64,000 nt of DNA, taken from Microvirgula aerodenitrificans DSM 15089. GTDB taxonomy: Bacteria > Pseudomonadota > Gammaproteobacteria > Burkholderiales > Aquaspirillaceae. Shown piece after piece: positions 51,025 through 59,834 of this stretch; position 1 is the stretch's first letter, and every line of letters begins with the position of its first letter. The DNA is taken from positions 1-64,000 of the forward strand of contig NZ_JHVK01000001.1 of NCBI RefSeq assembly GCF_000620105.1. Reading direction: 5' to 3'. Under the pieces are notes generated by a model that was given only the letters and a program-made list of their open reading frames with translations, ran no database searches and was not told the DNA's origin. The translations under genes were made by a program, and so were the position numbers.

Positions 51025-52442
51025 TATTCGTCGCTGTCTATCCCCAGCTCCTGCACCTTGCGTGTCAGCGTGTTGCGGCCGAGCCCGAGCAGGGACGCCG
51101 CCTCGACCCGGCGCCCGCCGGTGTGCGCCAGTGCGGTGCGGATCAGCGTGCCCTCGAACTCGCGGGTCAGCGCGTCGATGATGCCGGTCTCGCCTCGGCG
51201 CAACTGCTCGGCGGCGACGGCGGCCAGGCTGCCGGCCCAGTCGCCGGCTGTCGCCGGATGGTGGCCTGCGACCGCGTCCCCGCCGCTTTCCTTCAGCTCC
51301 GGCGGCAGGTCGGCCGGCTCGACGGTCTGGCCCGGTGCCATCACTGTCAGCCACTGGCACAGGTTCTCCAGCTGGCGGACATTGCCTGGGAAGGCATAGT
51401 CGGCCAGCTGGGCCATGGCGGCTTCCGACAGCCGCTTGGCGTCGACGCCAAGGCTGGACGCGCTGCGGGCCAGGAAATGCCGGGTCAGCAGCGGGATGTC
51501 CTCGTGGCGCTCGCGCAGCGGCGGCAGACGCAGGCGGATCACGTTCAGGCGATGGAACAGGTCCTCGCGGAACTGGCCGTCGCGCACGCGGGATTCCAGG
51601 TTCTGGTGGGTGGCGGCGATGACCCGCACATTGGCCTTGATCGGCATATGGCCGCCGACGCGATAGAACTGCCCGTCCGACAGCACCCGCAGCAGGCGGG
51701 TCTGCAGCTCGGTCGGCATGTCGCCGATTTCATCCAGGAACAGCGTACCGCCCTCGGCCTCCTCGAAGCGGCCGCGCCGTTGCGCTGTGGCGCCGGTGAA
51801 GGCACCACGCTCGTGGCCGAACAGCTCGCTCTCCAGCAGATCGCGCGGGATGGCGGCGGTGTTGATGGCGATGAACGGCTTGGCGGCACGCGCCGAGTGG
51901 CGGTGCAGCGCCTGCGCGACCAGTTCCTTGCCGGAGCCGGATTCGCCGGTGATCAGCACGGTGACGCTGGACTGGCTGAGCCGGCCGATGGCGCGAAACA
52001 CGTCCTGCATTGCCGGCGCCTGGCCAAGCAGCACCGGCAGCGGTTCCAGCGTGTCCGCCGGGCGGTCGATGCTGGCGACCTCGCCGAGTGCGCGTTCGAC
52101 CAGCTGGACGGCCTGGTCGATGTCGAACGGCTTGGGCAGGTACTCGAATGCGCCGCCCTGAAAGGCCGAAACGGCGCTGTCGAGATCCGAGTGCGCGGTC
52201 ATGACGATGACCGGCAGTTGCGGATGGTCAGCCTTGATCTTGCCCAGGAATTTCAGTCCGTCCGTGCCCGGCATGCGGATATCGCTGACTATCACCTTCG
52301 GCGTGTCGTCGTACATGGCGTTCAGGGCATCGTCGGCATTGCTGAAACTCTGGAAGGCGATGCCGGCGCGGGCCAGTGCTTTTTCCAGAACCCAGCGGAT
52401 GGACTTGTCGTCGTCGATAATCCAGACCGGTGCAGTGGTCAT
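51024..52442 (-). CDS. glnG: Nitrogen regulation response regulator NR(I)/NtrC
   Basis: 472 residues. Receiver domain (VWIIDDDKSIRWVLEKAL, phospho-Asp in VSDIRMPG), AAA+ sigma-54 activator domain with GESGSGKE, the GAFTGA loop that contacts sigma-54 and a FLDEIGDMP Walker B, and a Fis-type HTH at the C-terminus (RRVEAASLLGLGRNTLTRKV). It activates nitrogen genes such as glnA. Start overlaps the ntrB stop by 4 bp. Confidence 0.95.
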   Translation of the reverse strand: MTTAPVWIIDDDKSIRWVLEKALARAGIAFQSFSNADDALNAMYDDTPKVIVSDIRMPGTDGLKFLGKIKADHPQLPVIVMTAHSDLDSAVSAFQGGAFEYLPKPFDIDQAVQLVERALGEVASIDRPADTLEPLPVLLGQAPAMQDVFRAIGRLSQSSVTVLITGESGSGKELVAQALHRHSARAAKPFIAINTAAIPRDLLESELFGHERGAFTGATAQRRGRFEEAEGGTLFLDEIGDMPTELQTRLLRVLSDGQFYRVGGHMPIKANVRVIAATHQNLESRVRDGQFREDLFHRLNVIRLRLPPLRERHEDIPLLTRHFLARSASSLGVDAKRLSEAAMAQLADYAFPGNVRQLENLCQWLTVMAPGQTVEPADLPPELKESGGDAVAGHHPATAGDWAGSLAAVAAEQLRRGETGIIDALTREFEGTLIRTALAHTGGRRVEAASLLGLGRNTLTRKVQELGIDSDE

Positions 52443-53494
52443 GCGCTTTTCTCCAGGAACGGCAGGAGCACGGTAAAGCAGGTGCGTCCTGGCCGGGATT
52501 CGAACTCGATGGTTCCTTGGTGCTGATGCACGAAGGTCTGTGCCAGCGTCAGGCCCAGTCCGGTTCCCTCGGCCCTGCCGGTCACCAGCGGGTAGAACAC
52601 ATGGTCGTGCAGGTCGGGCGGGATGCCGGGGCCGTCATCGATGATCTGCAATTCCAGTGCCAGCGCGTAGCGGCGGCGTGCCAGCGTGACCTGGCGGGCG
52701 ATGCGGGTTTTCAGGCGGATGGTGCCGTGGCCGGCCATGGCCTGTGCCGCGTTCTTGACGATATTGAGGACGATCTGGATCAACTGCTCCTTGTCGGCGG
52801 TCAGCATCGGCAGGCTGATATCGTAGTCGCGGAGAACGTGCAGTCCGTCCGGATACTCGGCCAGCAGCAGGCTGCGCACCCGTTCCAGCACTTCGTGGAT
52901 ATTGACGTCGTCCTGCACATGGCGCCGGTTCGGCGCCAGCAGGCGGTCGACCAGCGATTGCAGGCGCAACGCCTCGTTGCGGATGACATCGAGGTACTCG
53001 GTCAGGTCCGGGCGGTCATCGAGTTCCAGTGCCAGCAACTGCGCGGCACCCCGGATGCCGCCAAGCGGGTTCTTGATCTCGTGGGCGAGATTGCGGATCA
53101 GCTCGCGGTTCGCCTGCTGCTGGATCAGCAGGCGTTCCTCGTTGGCGATGCGGATCTGCTGGTCGATCGGCCGCAGCTCCAGCAGCGCCGCCGCGCCGTT
53201 GGCGTCGATCGGCGTCAGCGAGCAGTACAGGTGCAGGTGCAGCTGGTTGGTGGTGTCCAGCGTCAGATCGTGTTCGGTGAAACTGACATCGTTGTCGACG
53301 GCGGTGGCCAGGCCGCGCATCAGCGGCTGGGCATTGACGAACAGGCTCGACAGGGTGTGGCGGACCAGTTCGCGACTGCCCAGCGCCAGCAGGTTTTCGG
53401 CTGCCGGGTTGGCGTGGAGGATGGCGCCCTCGCGGTTGACGGCGAGGACCGCCGTGTCGAGCAGGGCAAGACCGGCGAAAACGGAATCGGGCAT
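52439..53494 (-). CDS. glnL: Nitrogen regulation sensor kinase NR(II)/NtrB
   Basis: 351 residues. An N-terminal PAS domain (about 6-110), the phospho-His in LAHEIKNPLGGIR, and the ATPase with NIVKNAAQAM, DDGPGIPPDL and GLGLTLAQTF. It phosphorylates NtrC when nitrogen is low, under PII control. No membrane segment, consistent with cytoplasmic NtrB. Overlaps ntrC by 4 bp. Confidence 0.95.
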   Translation of the reverse strand: MPDSVFAGLALLDTAVLAVNREGAILHANPAAENLLALGSRELVRHTLSSLFVNAQPLMRGLATAVDNDVSFTEHDLTLDTTNQLHLHLYCSLTPIDANGAAALLELRPIDQQIRIANEERLLIQQQANRELIRNLAHEIKNPLGGIRGAAQLLALELDDRPDLTEYLDVIRNEALRLQSLVDRLLAPNRRHVQDDVNIHEVLERVRSLLLAEYPDGLHVLRDYDISLPMLTADKEQLIQIVLNIVKNAAQAMAGHGTIRLKTRIARQVTLARRRYALALELQIIDDGPGIPPDLHDHVFYPLVTGRAEGTGLGLTLAQTFVHQHQGTIEFESRPGRTCFTVLLPFLEKSA

Positions 53495-53566
53495 CGGCAG
53501 CCAAAAGGGAATGGATAACGACGATAAAGCAAAATGCCTGCCATGTGGCCGGCACCCGTGCCGGGC

Positions 53567-53839
53567 TCAGCGCGGACGGTCGGGCAGACGGCGCGGCGCG
53601 GGCCGGATGTCCATGTCGATATCGCGTACCGGTGCCGGCTGGCAATCACTCGCCGGCGGGATCGGTGCGATGGTGCCGAAGCGGGACGGCGGCGCATACG
53701 GCGCGGTCGGCACCGGGCGCGAGAGCCGGATGTCGGGCGGCGTCGGGTATGGCGTCGTGCCGTCCACCGGCACGGGCGCGGCGGTTACCGGCAGCGCCAG
53801 CAGCGCAGCCAGCAGCGGAAGGGCGGGGCGCAGAGTCAT
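53567..53839 (-). CDS. Small Pro-rich secreted protein of unknown function
   Basis: 90 residues. A signal peptide (about 1-21, ending TAA) is followed by a Pro/Arg-rich mature chain with one Cys. No domain recognised. It lies 72 bp upstream of ntrB on the same strand. Betaproteobacteria often have a small exported (DUF4124-type) gene between glnA and ntrB, and this may be a divergent counterpart; its start context is weak. Confidence 0.5.
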   Translation of the reverse strand: MTLRPALPLLAALLALPVTAAPVPVDGTTPYPTPPDIRLSRPVPTAPYAPPSRFGTIAPIPPASDCQPAPVRDIDMDIRPAPRRLPDRPR

Positions 53840-53896
53840 GCTGCCGATGATACGCCATCGACCGGGTCGGAAAAGACTGAAAAAAGTGACCACGTC

Positions 53897-53997
53897 GAAC
53901 GGACGGGCGAAGCGGGGTTTCCCCGCGGCGGCGGGGACGGAAGCGGGGCAGATCCTGTCAGCCGGCGTGCACCGCGCCACGGTGAACGTCGGTGCCC
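53897..53997 (-). repeat. Dispersed intergenic repeat, copy 2
   Basis: On the minus strand it reads as two blocks matching 57228-57362 with about 90% identity by eye: a left block with GGGCACCGACG, TCACCGTGGCG and CTGACAGGATCTGCC, and a right block with TTCCGTCCCCGCCG, GCGGGGAAACC and TCGCTTCG-like/CGTCCGTTC ends. The blocks are 3 bp apart here, against 35 bp in copy 1. It lies between glnA and the Pro-rich gene. Confidence 0.85.
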
Positions 53998-54005
53998 GGC
54001 CGTGC

Positions 54006-54040
54006 AAAAAAACCGGGGGACTGTCGTGTGACAGTCCCCC
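54006..54040 (-). terminator. Rho-independent terminator of glnA
   Basis: 11-bp stem (GGGGGACTGTC/GACAGTCCCCC), GTGT/ACAC loop, then GG and seven T on the minus strand, 50 bp after the glnA stop. Confidence 0.92.
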
Positions 54041-54090
54041 GTATCAGCCGGGCGGGCTCCCGGTGTTCCGGTGCCCGCCCTGCCAGGCCC

Positions 54091-55509
54091 TTACAGGCTG
54101 TAGTACTCGTCGAACTCGACCGGGTGCGGCGTCATGCGGATGCGGTTGACTTCCTGCATCTTGAGTTCGATGAAGGCATCGATCCACTCGTTGCTGAACA
54201 CGCCGCCACGGGTCAGGAAGTCGCGGTCCTTGTCGAGCTCGCCCAGCGCTTCGTCCAGCGACGCGCAGACGGTCGGGATCAGCTTGTCTTCTTCCGGCGG
54301 CAGGTCGTACAGGTTCTTGCTGGCCGGTTCGCCCGGGTGGATCTTGTTCTGCACGCCGTCCAGGCCGGCCATCATCAGCGCGGCGAAGCACAGGTACGGG
54401 TTGGCCGAAGGGTCCGGGAAGCGCGCTTCGATGCGGCGGGCCTTCGGGCTGGCCACGTGCGGAATGCGGATCGAGGCCGAACGGTTGCGGGCCGAGTAGG
54501 CGAGCTTCACCGGGGCTTCGTAATGCGGCACGAGGCGCTTGTACGAGTTGGTGCCCGGGTTGGTGATCGCGTTCAGCGCCTTGGCGTGCTTGATGATGCC
54601 GCCGATGTAGTACAGCGCGAAGTCGGACAGGCCGGCATAGCCGTCACCGGCGAACAGGTTCACGCCGTCTTTCCAGATCGACTGGTGAACGTGCATGCCC
54701 GAGCCGTTGTCGCCGCAGATCGGCTTCGGCATGAAGGTGGCGGTCTTGCCGAAGCTGTGGGCGACGTTCTGCACCACGTACTTGGTGATCTGGGTCCAGT
54801 CGGCGCGCTGGGTCAGCGTGCTGAAGCGGGTGCCGATTTCACACTGGCCGGCGGTCGCCACTTCGTGGTGGTGCACTTCGACCGGCACGCCGAGTTCTTC
54901 CAGCACCAGGCACATTTGCGAGCGCATGTCCTGGAAGCTGTCGACCGGCGGGACCGGGAAGTAGCCGCCCTTGACGCGCGGACGGTGGCCGGTGTTGGCG
55001 CCGTCGAGCGGATCGGCGGACGACCAGGCGGCTTCTTCCGAGTTGATCTTCACGTGGCAGCCGGACATGTCGGCGTGCCAGGTGATGCTGTCGAACACGA
55101 AGAATTCCGGTTCCGGACCGAAGAAGGCGACATCGCCGATGCCGCTGGCCTTCAGGTAGGCTTCAGCGCGCTTGGCGATCGAACGCGGGCAGCGGTCGTA
55201 GCCCTTGCCGTCGGCCGGATCGACCACGTCGCAGGTCATGAACACCGTCGGTTCGTCGTAGAACGGGTCGATGAAGGCCGTCGCCGGGTCGGCGATCAGC
55301 AGCATGTCGGAGGCCTGGATACCCTTCCAGCCGGCGATGGACGAGCCATCGAACGCATGGCCGTGCTCGAACCAGGCTTCGGCATCTTCGGTCAGGACGT
55401 GCGCCGGGATGGTGACGTGCTGTTCCTTGCCCTTGGTGTCGGTAAAGCGCAGGTCAACGAACTTTACGTCGTTATCCTCGATCAGTTTCTTAACGTCGGC
55501 AGCCGCCAT
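54091..55509 (-). CDS. glnA: Glutamine synthetase type I
   Basis: 472 residues. The beta-Grasp N-domain and the catalytic core with [21 protein letters not shown] and the adenylylation loop Tyr in [12 protein letters not shown] are typical of type I-beta GS, which is regulated by GlnE. It makes glutamine from glutamate, NH3 and ATP. Its leader carries a sigma-54 promoter and NtrC sites, and ntrBC follow on the same strand. Confidence 0.97.
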   Translation of the reverse strand: MAAADVKKLIEDNDVKFVDLRFTDTKGKEQHVTIPAHVLTEDAEAWFEHGHAFDGSSIAGWKGIQASDMLLIADPATAFIDPFYDEPTVFMTCDVVDPADGKGYDRCPRSIAKRAEAYLKASGIGDVAFFGPEPEFFVFDSITWHADMSGCHVKINSEEAAWSSADPLDGANTGHRPRVKGGYFPVPPVDSFQDMRSQMCLVLEELGVPVEVHHHEVATAGQCEIGTRFSTLTQRADWTQITKYVVQNVAHSFGKTATFMPKPICGDNGSGMHVHQSIWKDGVNLFAGDGYAGLSDFALYYIGGIIKHAKALNAITNPGTNSYKRLVPHYEAPVKLAYSARNRSASIRIPHVASPKARRIEARFPDPSANPYLCFAALMMAGLDGVQNKIHPGEPASKNLYDLPPEEDKLIPTVCASLDEALGELDKDRDFLTRGGVFSNEWIDAFIELKMQEVNRIRMTPHPVEFDEYYSL

Positions 55510-55588
55510 ACAAATCTCCCAAAGTGTTCAGGTGTTACGAGTCGTTCAAGTTGAGGTCCGGGCGCACCGGATAGCTGGCAGAAGACAT

Positions 55589-55604
55589 AGCAGAAACTGT
55601 GCCA
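55589..55604 (-). promoter_or_regulatory. Sigma-54 promoter of glnA
   Basis: TGGCACAGTTTCTGCT on the minus strand matches TGGCACG-N4-TTGCW with GG and GC exactly 12 bp apart. Transcription would start near 55578, leaving a leader of about 69 nt. Confidence 0.85.
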
Positions 55605-55668
55605 TGCCCGCTGTCGCGGCATTCCCGGGGACTGGACGCCGTCCCGTCCGGCTCGCTCAATGGCATGA

Positions 55669-55716
55669 TGCACCATAAGCGTGCAATTTGCCGTGCGGTG
55701 GCACAAAACAGGTGCA
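55669..55716. promoter_or_regulatory. Two NtrC-type enhancer sites upstream of glnA
   Basis: TGCACC-ATAAG-CGTGCA (55669-55685, 11 of 12) and GGCACA-AAACA-GGTGCA (55700-55716, 10 of 12) match TGCACC-N5-GGTGCA. Their centres are 31 bp apart (three turns) and lie near -99 and -130 from the predicted start, similar to E. coli glnAp2. Confidence 0.8.
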
Positions 55717-55774
55717 TTGCTGACGGGCATGCACCGGTTTGGACCGTCCGGCGACTGCCGGACAAGCCTTGTCA

Positions 55775-55802
55775 TTGTCCGTGCATTCGCTGCTACTATA
55801 AT
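55775..55802 (+). promoter_or_regulatory. Sigma-70 promoter of the rhodanese gene
   Basis: TTGTCC (55775-55780), 16 bp, TATAAT (55797-55802), pointing to the gene at 55838. Confidence 0.65.
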
Positions 55803-55837
55803 CGCCCGAACATGACACCCGGCTTGCTGGCTTCGCG

Positions 55838-56287
55838 ATGGACGACACAATTGACACAATTCTGGCCCGGGCCGCGACACGCGGACGCGAAGCGGGCAGC
55901 GCCTATGCCGGTGAGGTGACCCCGGCGGAGGCCTGGCGACTGGTCGAACTGGGCGCCGCGCGCCTGGTCGACGTGCGCAGCGCTGCCGAGTGGAGCTTTG
56001 TCGGCATGCCGCCGTCCGCGACCGGCATCGAATTCAGGACCTGGCCCGGCATGCAGCCCAATCCGGCCTTTGCCGGCCAGCTCGAAGCGGCGGTGGCGAA
56101 AGACCTGCCGGTCCTGTTCCTGTGCCGCAGCGGGGTCCGCTCGGTGGCCGCCGCCACGCTGGCGGCCGGGCTGGGCTACCAGGCCTACAACATCCTCGAC
56201 GGCTTCGAGGGCCCGCTTGACGGGCAGGGCCAGCGCAACCGCCTTGGCGGCTGGCGTGTCAGCGGCCTGCCATGGCGGCAGGGCTGA
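55838..56287 (+). CDS. Rhodanese-domain protein
   Basis: 149 residues, one rhodanese domain. VRLVDVRSAAEWSFVG-like (LVDVRSAAEWSF) start, the active-site loop FLCRSGVRSVAAA with catalytic Cys, and a C-terminal NILDGFEG run. It may move sulfane sulfur; no partner is evident. Upstream is its own promoter, divergent from glnA. Confidence 0.88.
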   Translation: MDDTIDTILARAATRGREAGSAYAGEVTPAEAWRLVELGAARLVDVRSAAEWSFVGMPPSATGIEFRTWPGMQPNPAFAGQLEAAVAKDLPVLFLCRSGVRSVAAATLAAGLGYQAYNILDGFEGPLDGQGQRNRLGGWRVSGLPWRQG

Positions 56288-56335
56288 GCCGCCCCGCGAC
56301 CGAATTCCGAATTTCCCTTTGCGATAGTGACCATC

Positions 56336-57160
56336 ATGACCCAACGCTACGCCGTTATCGGCAACCCGATTGCGCACAGCCAGTCGCCGTACATCCACCT
56401 CGAGTTCGCCCGCCTGCAGGGAGTGCCGCTGGCCTATGAACGCCTGCTGGCGCCGCTGGACGGCTTTGCCGCCAGCGTGCGCGATTTTGTCGCCGGCGGC
56501 GGCCACGGACTGAACGTGACCCTGCCGTTCAAGCTCGAAGCGCATGAGCTGGCGCGGCAGCACCTGACCGAGCGTGCCCGTGCGGCCGGGGCCGTCAATA
56601 CGCTGACTTTCCGCGATGGCGAGGTCCATGGCGACAATACCGACGGTATCGGCCTGACCCGTGACATCACCGTCAACCTCGATGTCGCCATCGCCGGCAA
56701 GAATGTGCTGGTGCTGGGCGCCGGCGGCGCCGTGCGCGGCGTGCTGCTGCCGCTGCTGGAGCAGAAGCCGGCCAGCGTCACCCTGGTCAACCGCACGCTG
56801 GACAAGGCGCAGCAGGTTGCGGCCGACTTCGCCGGCTGGGGCCGGATCGAGGTCTGTGCGTACGAGCAACTGGCCGGACGCCACTTCGACATCGTCATCA
56901 ACGGCACGTCGGCCGGCCTCAGCGGCGCGCTGCCGCCGCTGCCGGACGGGGTGCTGACCGACAGCGAGCTGGTCTACGACATGGTGTACGGCAAGGGCCT
57001 GACGCCGTTCCTGGCGCGGGCGCAGGCCGAACGGGCCGGTATGCTGTCCGACGGACTGGGCATGCTGGTCGAACAGGCGGCCGAGTCGTACCGGATCTGG
57101 CATGGCGTGCAGCCGGAGACACGTCCGGTGATGAACAGCCTTCGCGATTTGCTGGCATGA
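56336..57160 (+). CDS. aroE: Shikimate dehydrogenase
   Basis: 274 residues from ATG 56336 (GTG 56327 is possible). VIGNPIAHSQSPYIH binds shikimate with the Ser pair; GHGLNVTLPFKLEA has the catalytic Lys; NADPH binding is VLVLGAGGAVRGVLLPL with NRT. It reduces 3-dehydroshikimate. The mtgA gene follows after 272 bp of repeat-rich leader. Confidence 0.95.
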   Translation: MTQRYAVIGNPIAHSQSPYIHLEFARLQGVPLAYERLLAPLDGFAASVRDFVAGGGHGLNVTLPFKLEAHELARQHLTERARAAGAVNTLTFRDGEVHGDNTDGIGLTRDITVNLDVAIAGKNVLVLGAGGAVRGVLLPLLEQKPASVTLVNRTLDKAQQVAADFAGWGRIEVCAYEQLAGRHFDIVINGTSAGLSGALPPLPDGVLTDSELVYDMVYGKGLTPFLARAQAERAGMLSDGLGMLVEQAAESYRIWHGVQPETRPVMNSLRDLLA

Positions 57161-57227
57161 CTGACGGCTGCGCCGTTACATGCCCGACCCACGGCCGGTT
57201 CTTCCGGCTCAGACTGCTGATAAAGGT

Positions 57228-57362
57228 GGGCACCGACGGTCACCGTGGCGTCGGTGCACGCCCGACTGACAGGATCTGCCGTGAGTACGGCAGTCTGTCT
57301 GATTGACTCCTGCCTCTTCCGTCCCCGCCGCTGCGGGGAAACCTCGCTTCGCTCGTCCGTTC
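57228..57362 (+). repeat. Dispersed intergenic repeat, copy 1
   Basis: Two blocks (57228-57280 and 57316-57362), separated by 35 bp that copy 2 lacks, match copy 2 (53897-53997, opposite strand). The left block folds as GCACCGACG/CGTCGGTGC around ACGG-TCA-CCGT; the right block has a CCCCGC-CGCT-GCGGGG hairpin. It lies between aroE and mtgA. Confidence 0.85.
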
Positions 57363-57392
57363 TTCAATGGACGGGGTTTGTGGGCAGTCTGG

Positions 57393-57420
57393 GCCGGTTC
57401 TTCCGGCTGTTTTCTTTTTT
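57393..57420 (+). terminator. Terminator abutting the mtgA ribosome-binding site
   Basis: GCCGG-TTCTT-CCGGC is followed by TGTTTTCTTTTTT; the mtgA GGAG lies 3 bp after it. The hairpin core GGCCGGTTCTTCCGGCT occurs also at 57193-57209, just before repeat copy 1. Confidence 0.7.
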
Positions 57421-57432
57421 GCGGAGCTTTTC

Positions 57433-58116
57433 GTGAAGTTGCTTTTCAAGCTGGTCGGTCTGCTGGCCGCGGTGTTCCTGCTGTATCAACTGTGGCTGTT
57501 CGGGCACATCCTGTACTGGAAGTGGAACAACCCGTCCACGACCGCCTTCATGACCGAACAGCAGGCCGTGCTGGCCGAAACCAATCCCGATATCGAGATC
57601 CGCTATCGCTGGGTGTCGTACGACCGCATTTCCAGCAACCTGAAGCGGGCGCTGGTCGCCAGCGAGGACGCCAAGTTCCTTGCCCACGAGGGGTTCGACT
57701 GGGAGGGGATGCAGACCGCCTGGGAGAAGAACATGCAGAAGGGCCGCATCGTCGCCGGCGGCTCGACCATCAGCCAGCAACTGGCGAAGAACCTGTTCCT
57801 GTCGTCCAAACGCACGCCGTGGCGCAAGGCCGAGGAGGCCATCATCACCGTGATGCTGGAAGCGGTGATGGACAAGCGGCGCATCTTCGAGATCTATCTG
57901 AACGTGATCGAGTGGGGCAATGGCGTGTTCGGCGCCGAAGCGGCGGCCCGGCATTACTACAAGACCGGCGCGTCGCGGCTGTCGGCGTCGCAGGCAGCCA
58001 GACTGGCGGCCATGGTGCCGAATCCGCGCTATTACGATGATCACCGCAATGATTCCCGGCTCCGGCGCAAGGCTGCCATCCTGCAGCGGCGAATGGCCTA
58101 CGCCGACATCCCGTAA
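57433..58116 (+). CDS. mtgA: Monofunctional peptidoglycan glycosyltransferase
   Basis: 227 residues from GTG 57433 (GGAG 7 bp upstream). One N-terminal membrane helix and a GT51 domain with SEDAKFLAHEGFDW (catalytic Glu) and GGSTISQQLAKNLFLS. It polymerises lipid II. The ATG at 57367 would place the hairpin inside the coding region and lacks a ribosome-binding site. Follows aroE. Confidence 0.93.
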   Translation: MKLLFKLVGLLAAVFLLYQLWLFGHILYWKWNNPSTTAFMTEQQAVLAETNPDIEIRYRWVSYDRISSNLKRALVASEDAKFLAHEGFDWEGMQTAWEKNMQKGRIVAGGSTISQQLAKNLFLSSKRTPWRKAEEAIITVMLEAVMDKRRIFEIYLNVIEWGNGVFGAEAAARHYYKTGASRLSASQAARLAAMVPNPRYYDDHRNDSRLRRKAAILQRRMAYADIP

Positions 58117-58394
58117 TGTTTGCGCCGCATCATTGCGCCGGTGTCCGGCGCGCGTGGCGCACGCCGGATCGCGATCGACGCGATGGCGTGCGGCGCAGCA
58201 ATTTTCGTCAGCAGTCTGGCGTGGTTTATTGCGCCGGCGTTACAATTCGCGCCCTCTGTGTACTCTGCCGGGCGCACCTTTCCCCGGCTCCAACCATGGA
58301 CTTACCCAGTTACCCGCCGCCTTCTCCCTACAAACATAACGACTGACGTATTCGCCGGCGCCGATCTTCCGTGCGGGTACGGGAGACGACTTGC

Positions 58395-59834
58395 ATGACC
58401 GTCGATACCACAAGAAACCAGGACAACCTCCAGGCCAGCCTGACGCAGGTGCAGAACCTGCTGAACCGCATGCAGCTGGTCGAGGATCTCGTCCACAAGC
58501 AGGACATGCCTCGCCAGCAGCTGGTCGAGAATCTGGTCCACAAGCAGCACAGCGCCGAGTTGAGCAAAAAGCTCGACCAGCTCCACCCCGCCGACGTCGC
58601 CTACATTCTTGAATCGCTGCCGCTGGACGAGCGGCTGCGGGTGTGGGATCTGGTCAAGGCCGACCGCGATGGCGACATCCTGCTCGAAGTGTCCGACGCG
58701 GTGCGCGAGACGCTGATCGAGTCGATGGACCGCGAAGAGCTGGTCGCCGCCGCCGAACAGCTTGATGCCGACGAACTCGCCGACCTGGCGCCCGACCTGC
58801 CGAGCCAGGTGGTGTACGAGGTCATGGGCGGCCTGGACCTGAAGGAACGCGAGCAGCTGCAAAGCGCGATGTCGTACCGCGAGGACCAGGTCGGCGGCGT
58901 GATGGATTTCGAGCTGGTCAAGATCCGCGCCGATGTGACACTGGAAGTCGTGCTGCGCTATCTGCGCCGCTTCGAGGAACTGCCCGACCACGCCGACAAG
59001 ATCTTCGTCGTCGACGACGAGGAAACCCTGGTCGGCGTACTGCCACTGAACAAACTGCTGATTTCCGATCCCGAATCCGAAGTGTCGTCGGTCATGGCGC
59101 GCGATGTGGTCACCTTCCTGCCTGACGACGACGTCGGGGATGCGGCCCAGGCGTTCGAGCGCTATGACCTGGTGTCCGCACCAGTGGTCGACAGCAATTA
59201 CCGGCTGGTCGGCCGGCTCACGGTGGCCGACATGGTCGACTACATCCGTGAGGAGAGCGAGAGCGAAGTGCTCAGCATGGCCGGCCTGAAGGAAGAGGAA
59301 GACCTGTTCGCCGGCGTGCTGGCCTCGGTGAAGAACCGCTGGGCGTGGCTGGCGGTCAATCTGTGCACGGCCTTTGTCGCCAGCCGGGTGATCGGCGCCT
59401 TCGAACATTCGATCCAGAACCTGGTCGCGCTGGCGGCACTGATGCCGATCGTGGCCGGGATCGGCGGCAACTCCGGCAATCAGACCATCACCATGATCGT
59501 GCGCGCACTGGCCATGGGCCAGATGCAGCTGAACCAGGCATGGCGGTTGTGGCGCAAGGAAATCGGCGTCAGCGTCATCAATGGCCTGGTCTGGGGCAGT
59601 GCGCTCGGCGTACTGGCCTGGGCGCTGTACGGCAGCTGGCAACTGGGGGTGGTGATGACCACGGCGATGACGCTGAACCTGGTGCTGGCAGCGACCATGG
59701 GGGTGATGATCCCGACGCTGATGCAGAAACTGGGACGTGATCCGGCGCTGGGTTCCAGCGTGCTGATCACTGCCTGTACCGATTCCGGCGGCTTCTTCAT
59801 CTTCCTCGGTCTCGCCACCGTGTTCCTGATGTGA
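58395..59834 (+). CDS. mgtE: Magnesium transporter MgtE
   Basis: 479 residues from ATG 58395. MgtE N-domain (about 50-150), two CBS domains (about 160-280) and five C-terminal membrane helices with the pore motif PIVAGIGGNSGNQT. The N and CBS domains close the channel at high Mg2+. The 278 bp upstream hold a TACAAT -10 (58240s) but no riboswitch that I recognise. Confidence 0.93.
   Translation: MTVDTTRNQDNLQASLTQVQNLLNRMQLVEDLVHKQDMPRQQLVENLVHKQHSAELSKKLDQLHPADVAYILESLPLDERLRVWDLVKADRDGDILLEVSDAVRETLIESMDREELVAAAEQLDADELADLAPDLPSQVVYEVMGGLDLKEREQLQSAMSYREDQVGGVMDFELVKIRADVTLEVVLRYLRRFEELPDHADKIFVVDDEETLVGVLPLNKLLISDPESEVSSVMARDVVTFLPDDDVGDAAQAFERYDLVSAPVVDSNYRLVGRLTVADMVDYIREESESEVLSMAGLKEEEDLFAGVLASVKNRWAWLAVNLCTAFVASRVIGAFEHSIQNLVALAALMPIVAGIGGNSGNQTITMIVRALAMGQMQLNQAWRLWRKEIGVSVINGLVWGSALGVLAWALYGSWQLGVVMTTAMTLNLVLAATMGVMIPTLMQKLGRDPALGSSVLITACTDSGGFFIFLGLATVFLM

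Noticed and set aside
58117-58394. Mg2+ riboswitch upstream of mgtE
   Set aside because: GC-rich with several GCGCCG hairpins but no recognisable M-box or mgtA-type leader.
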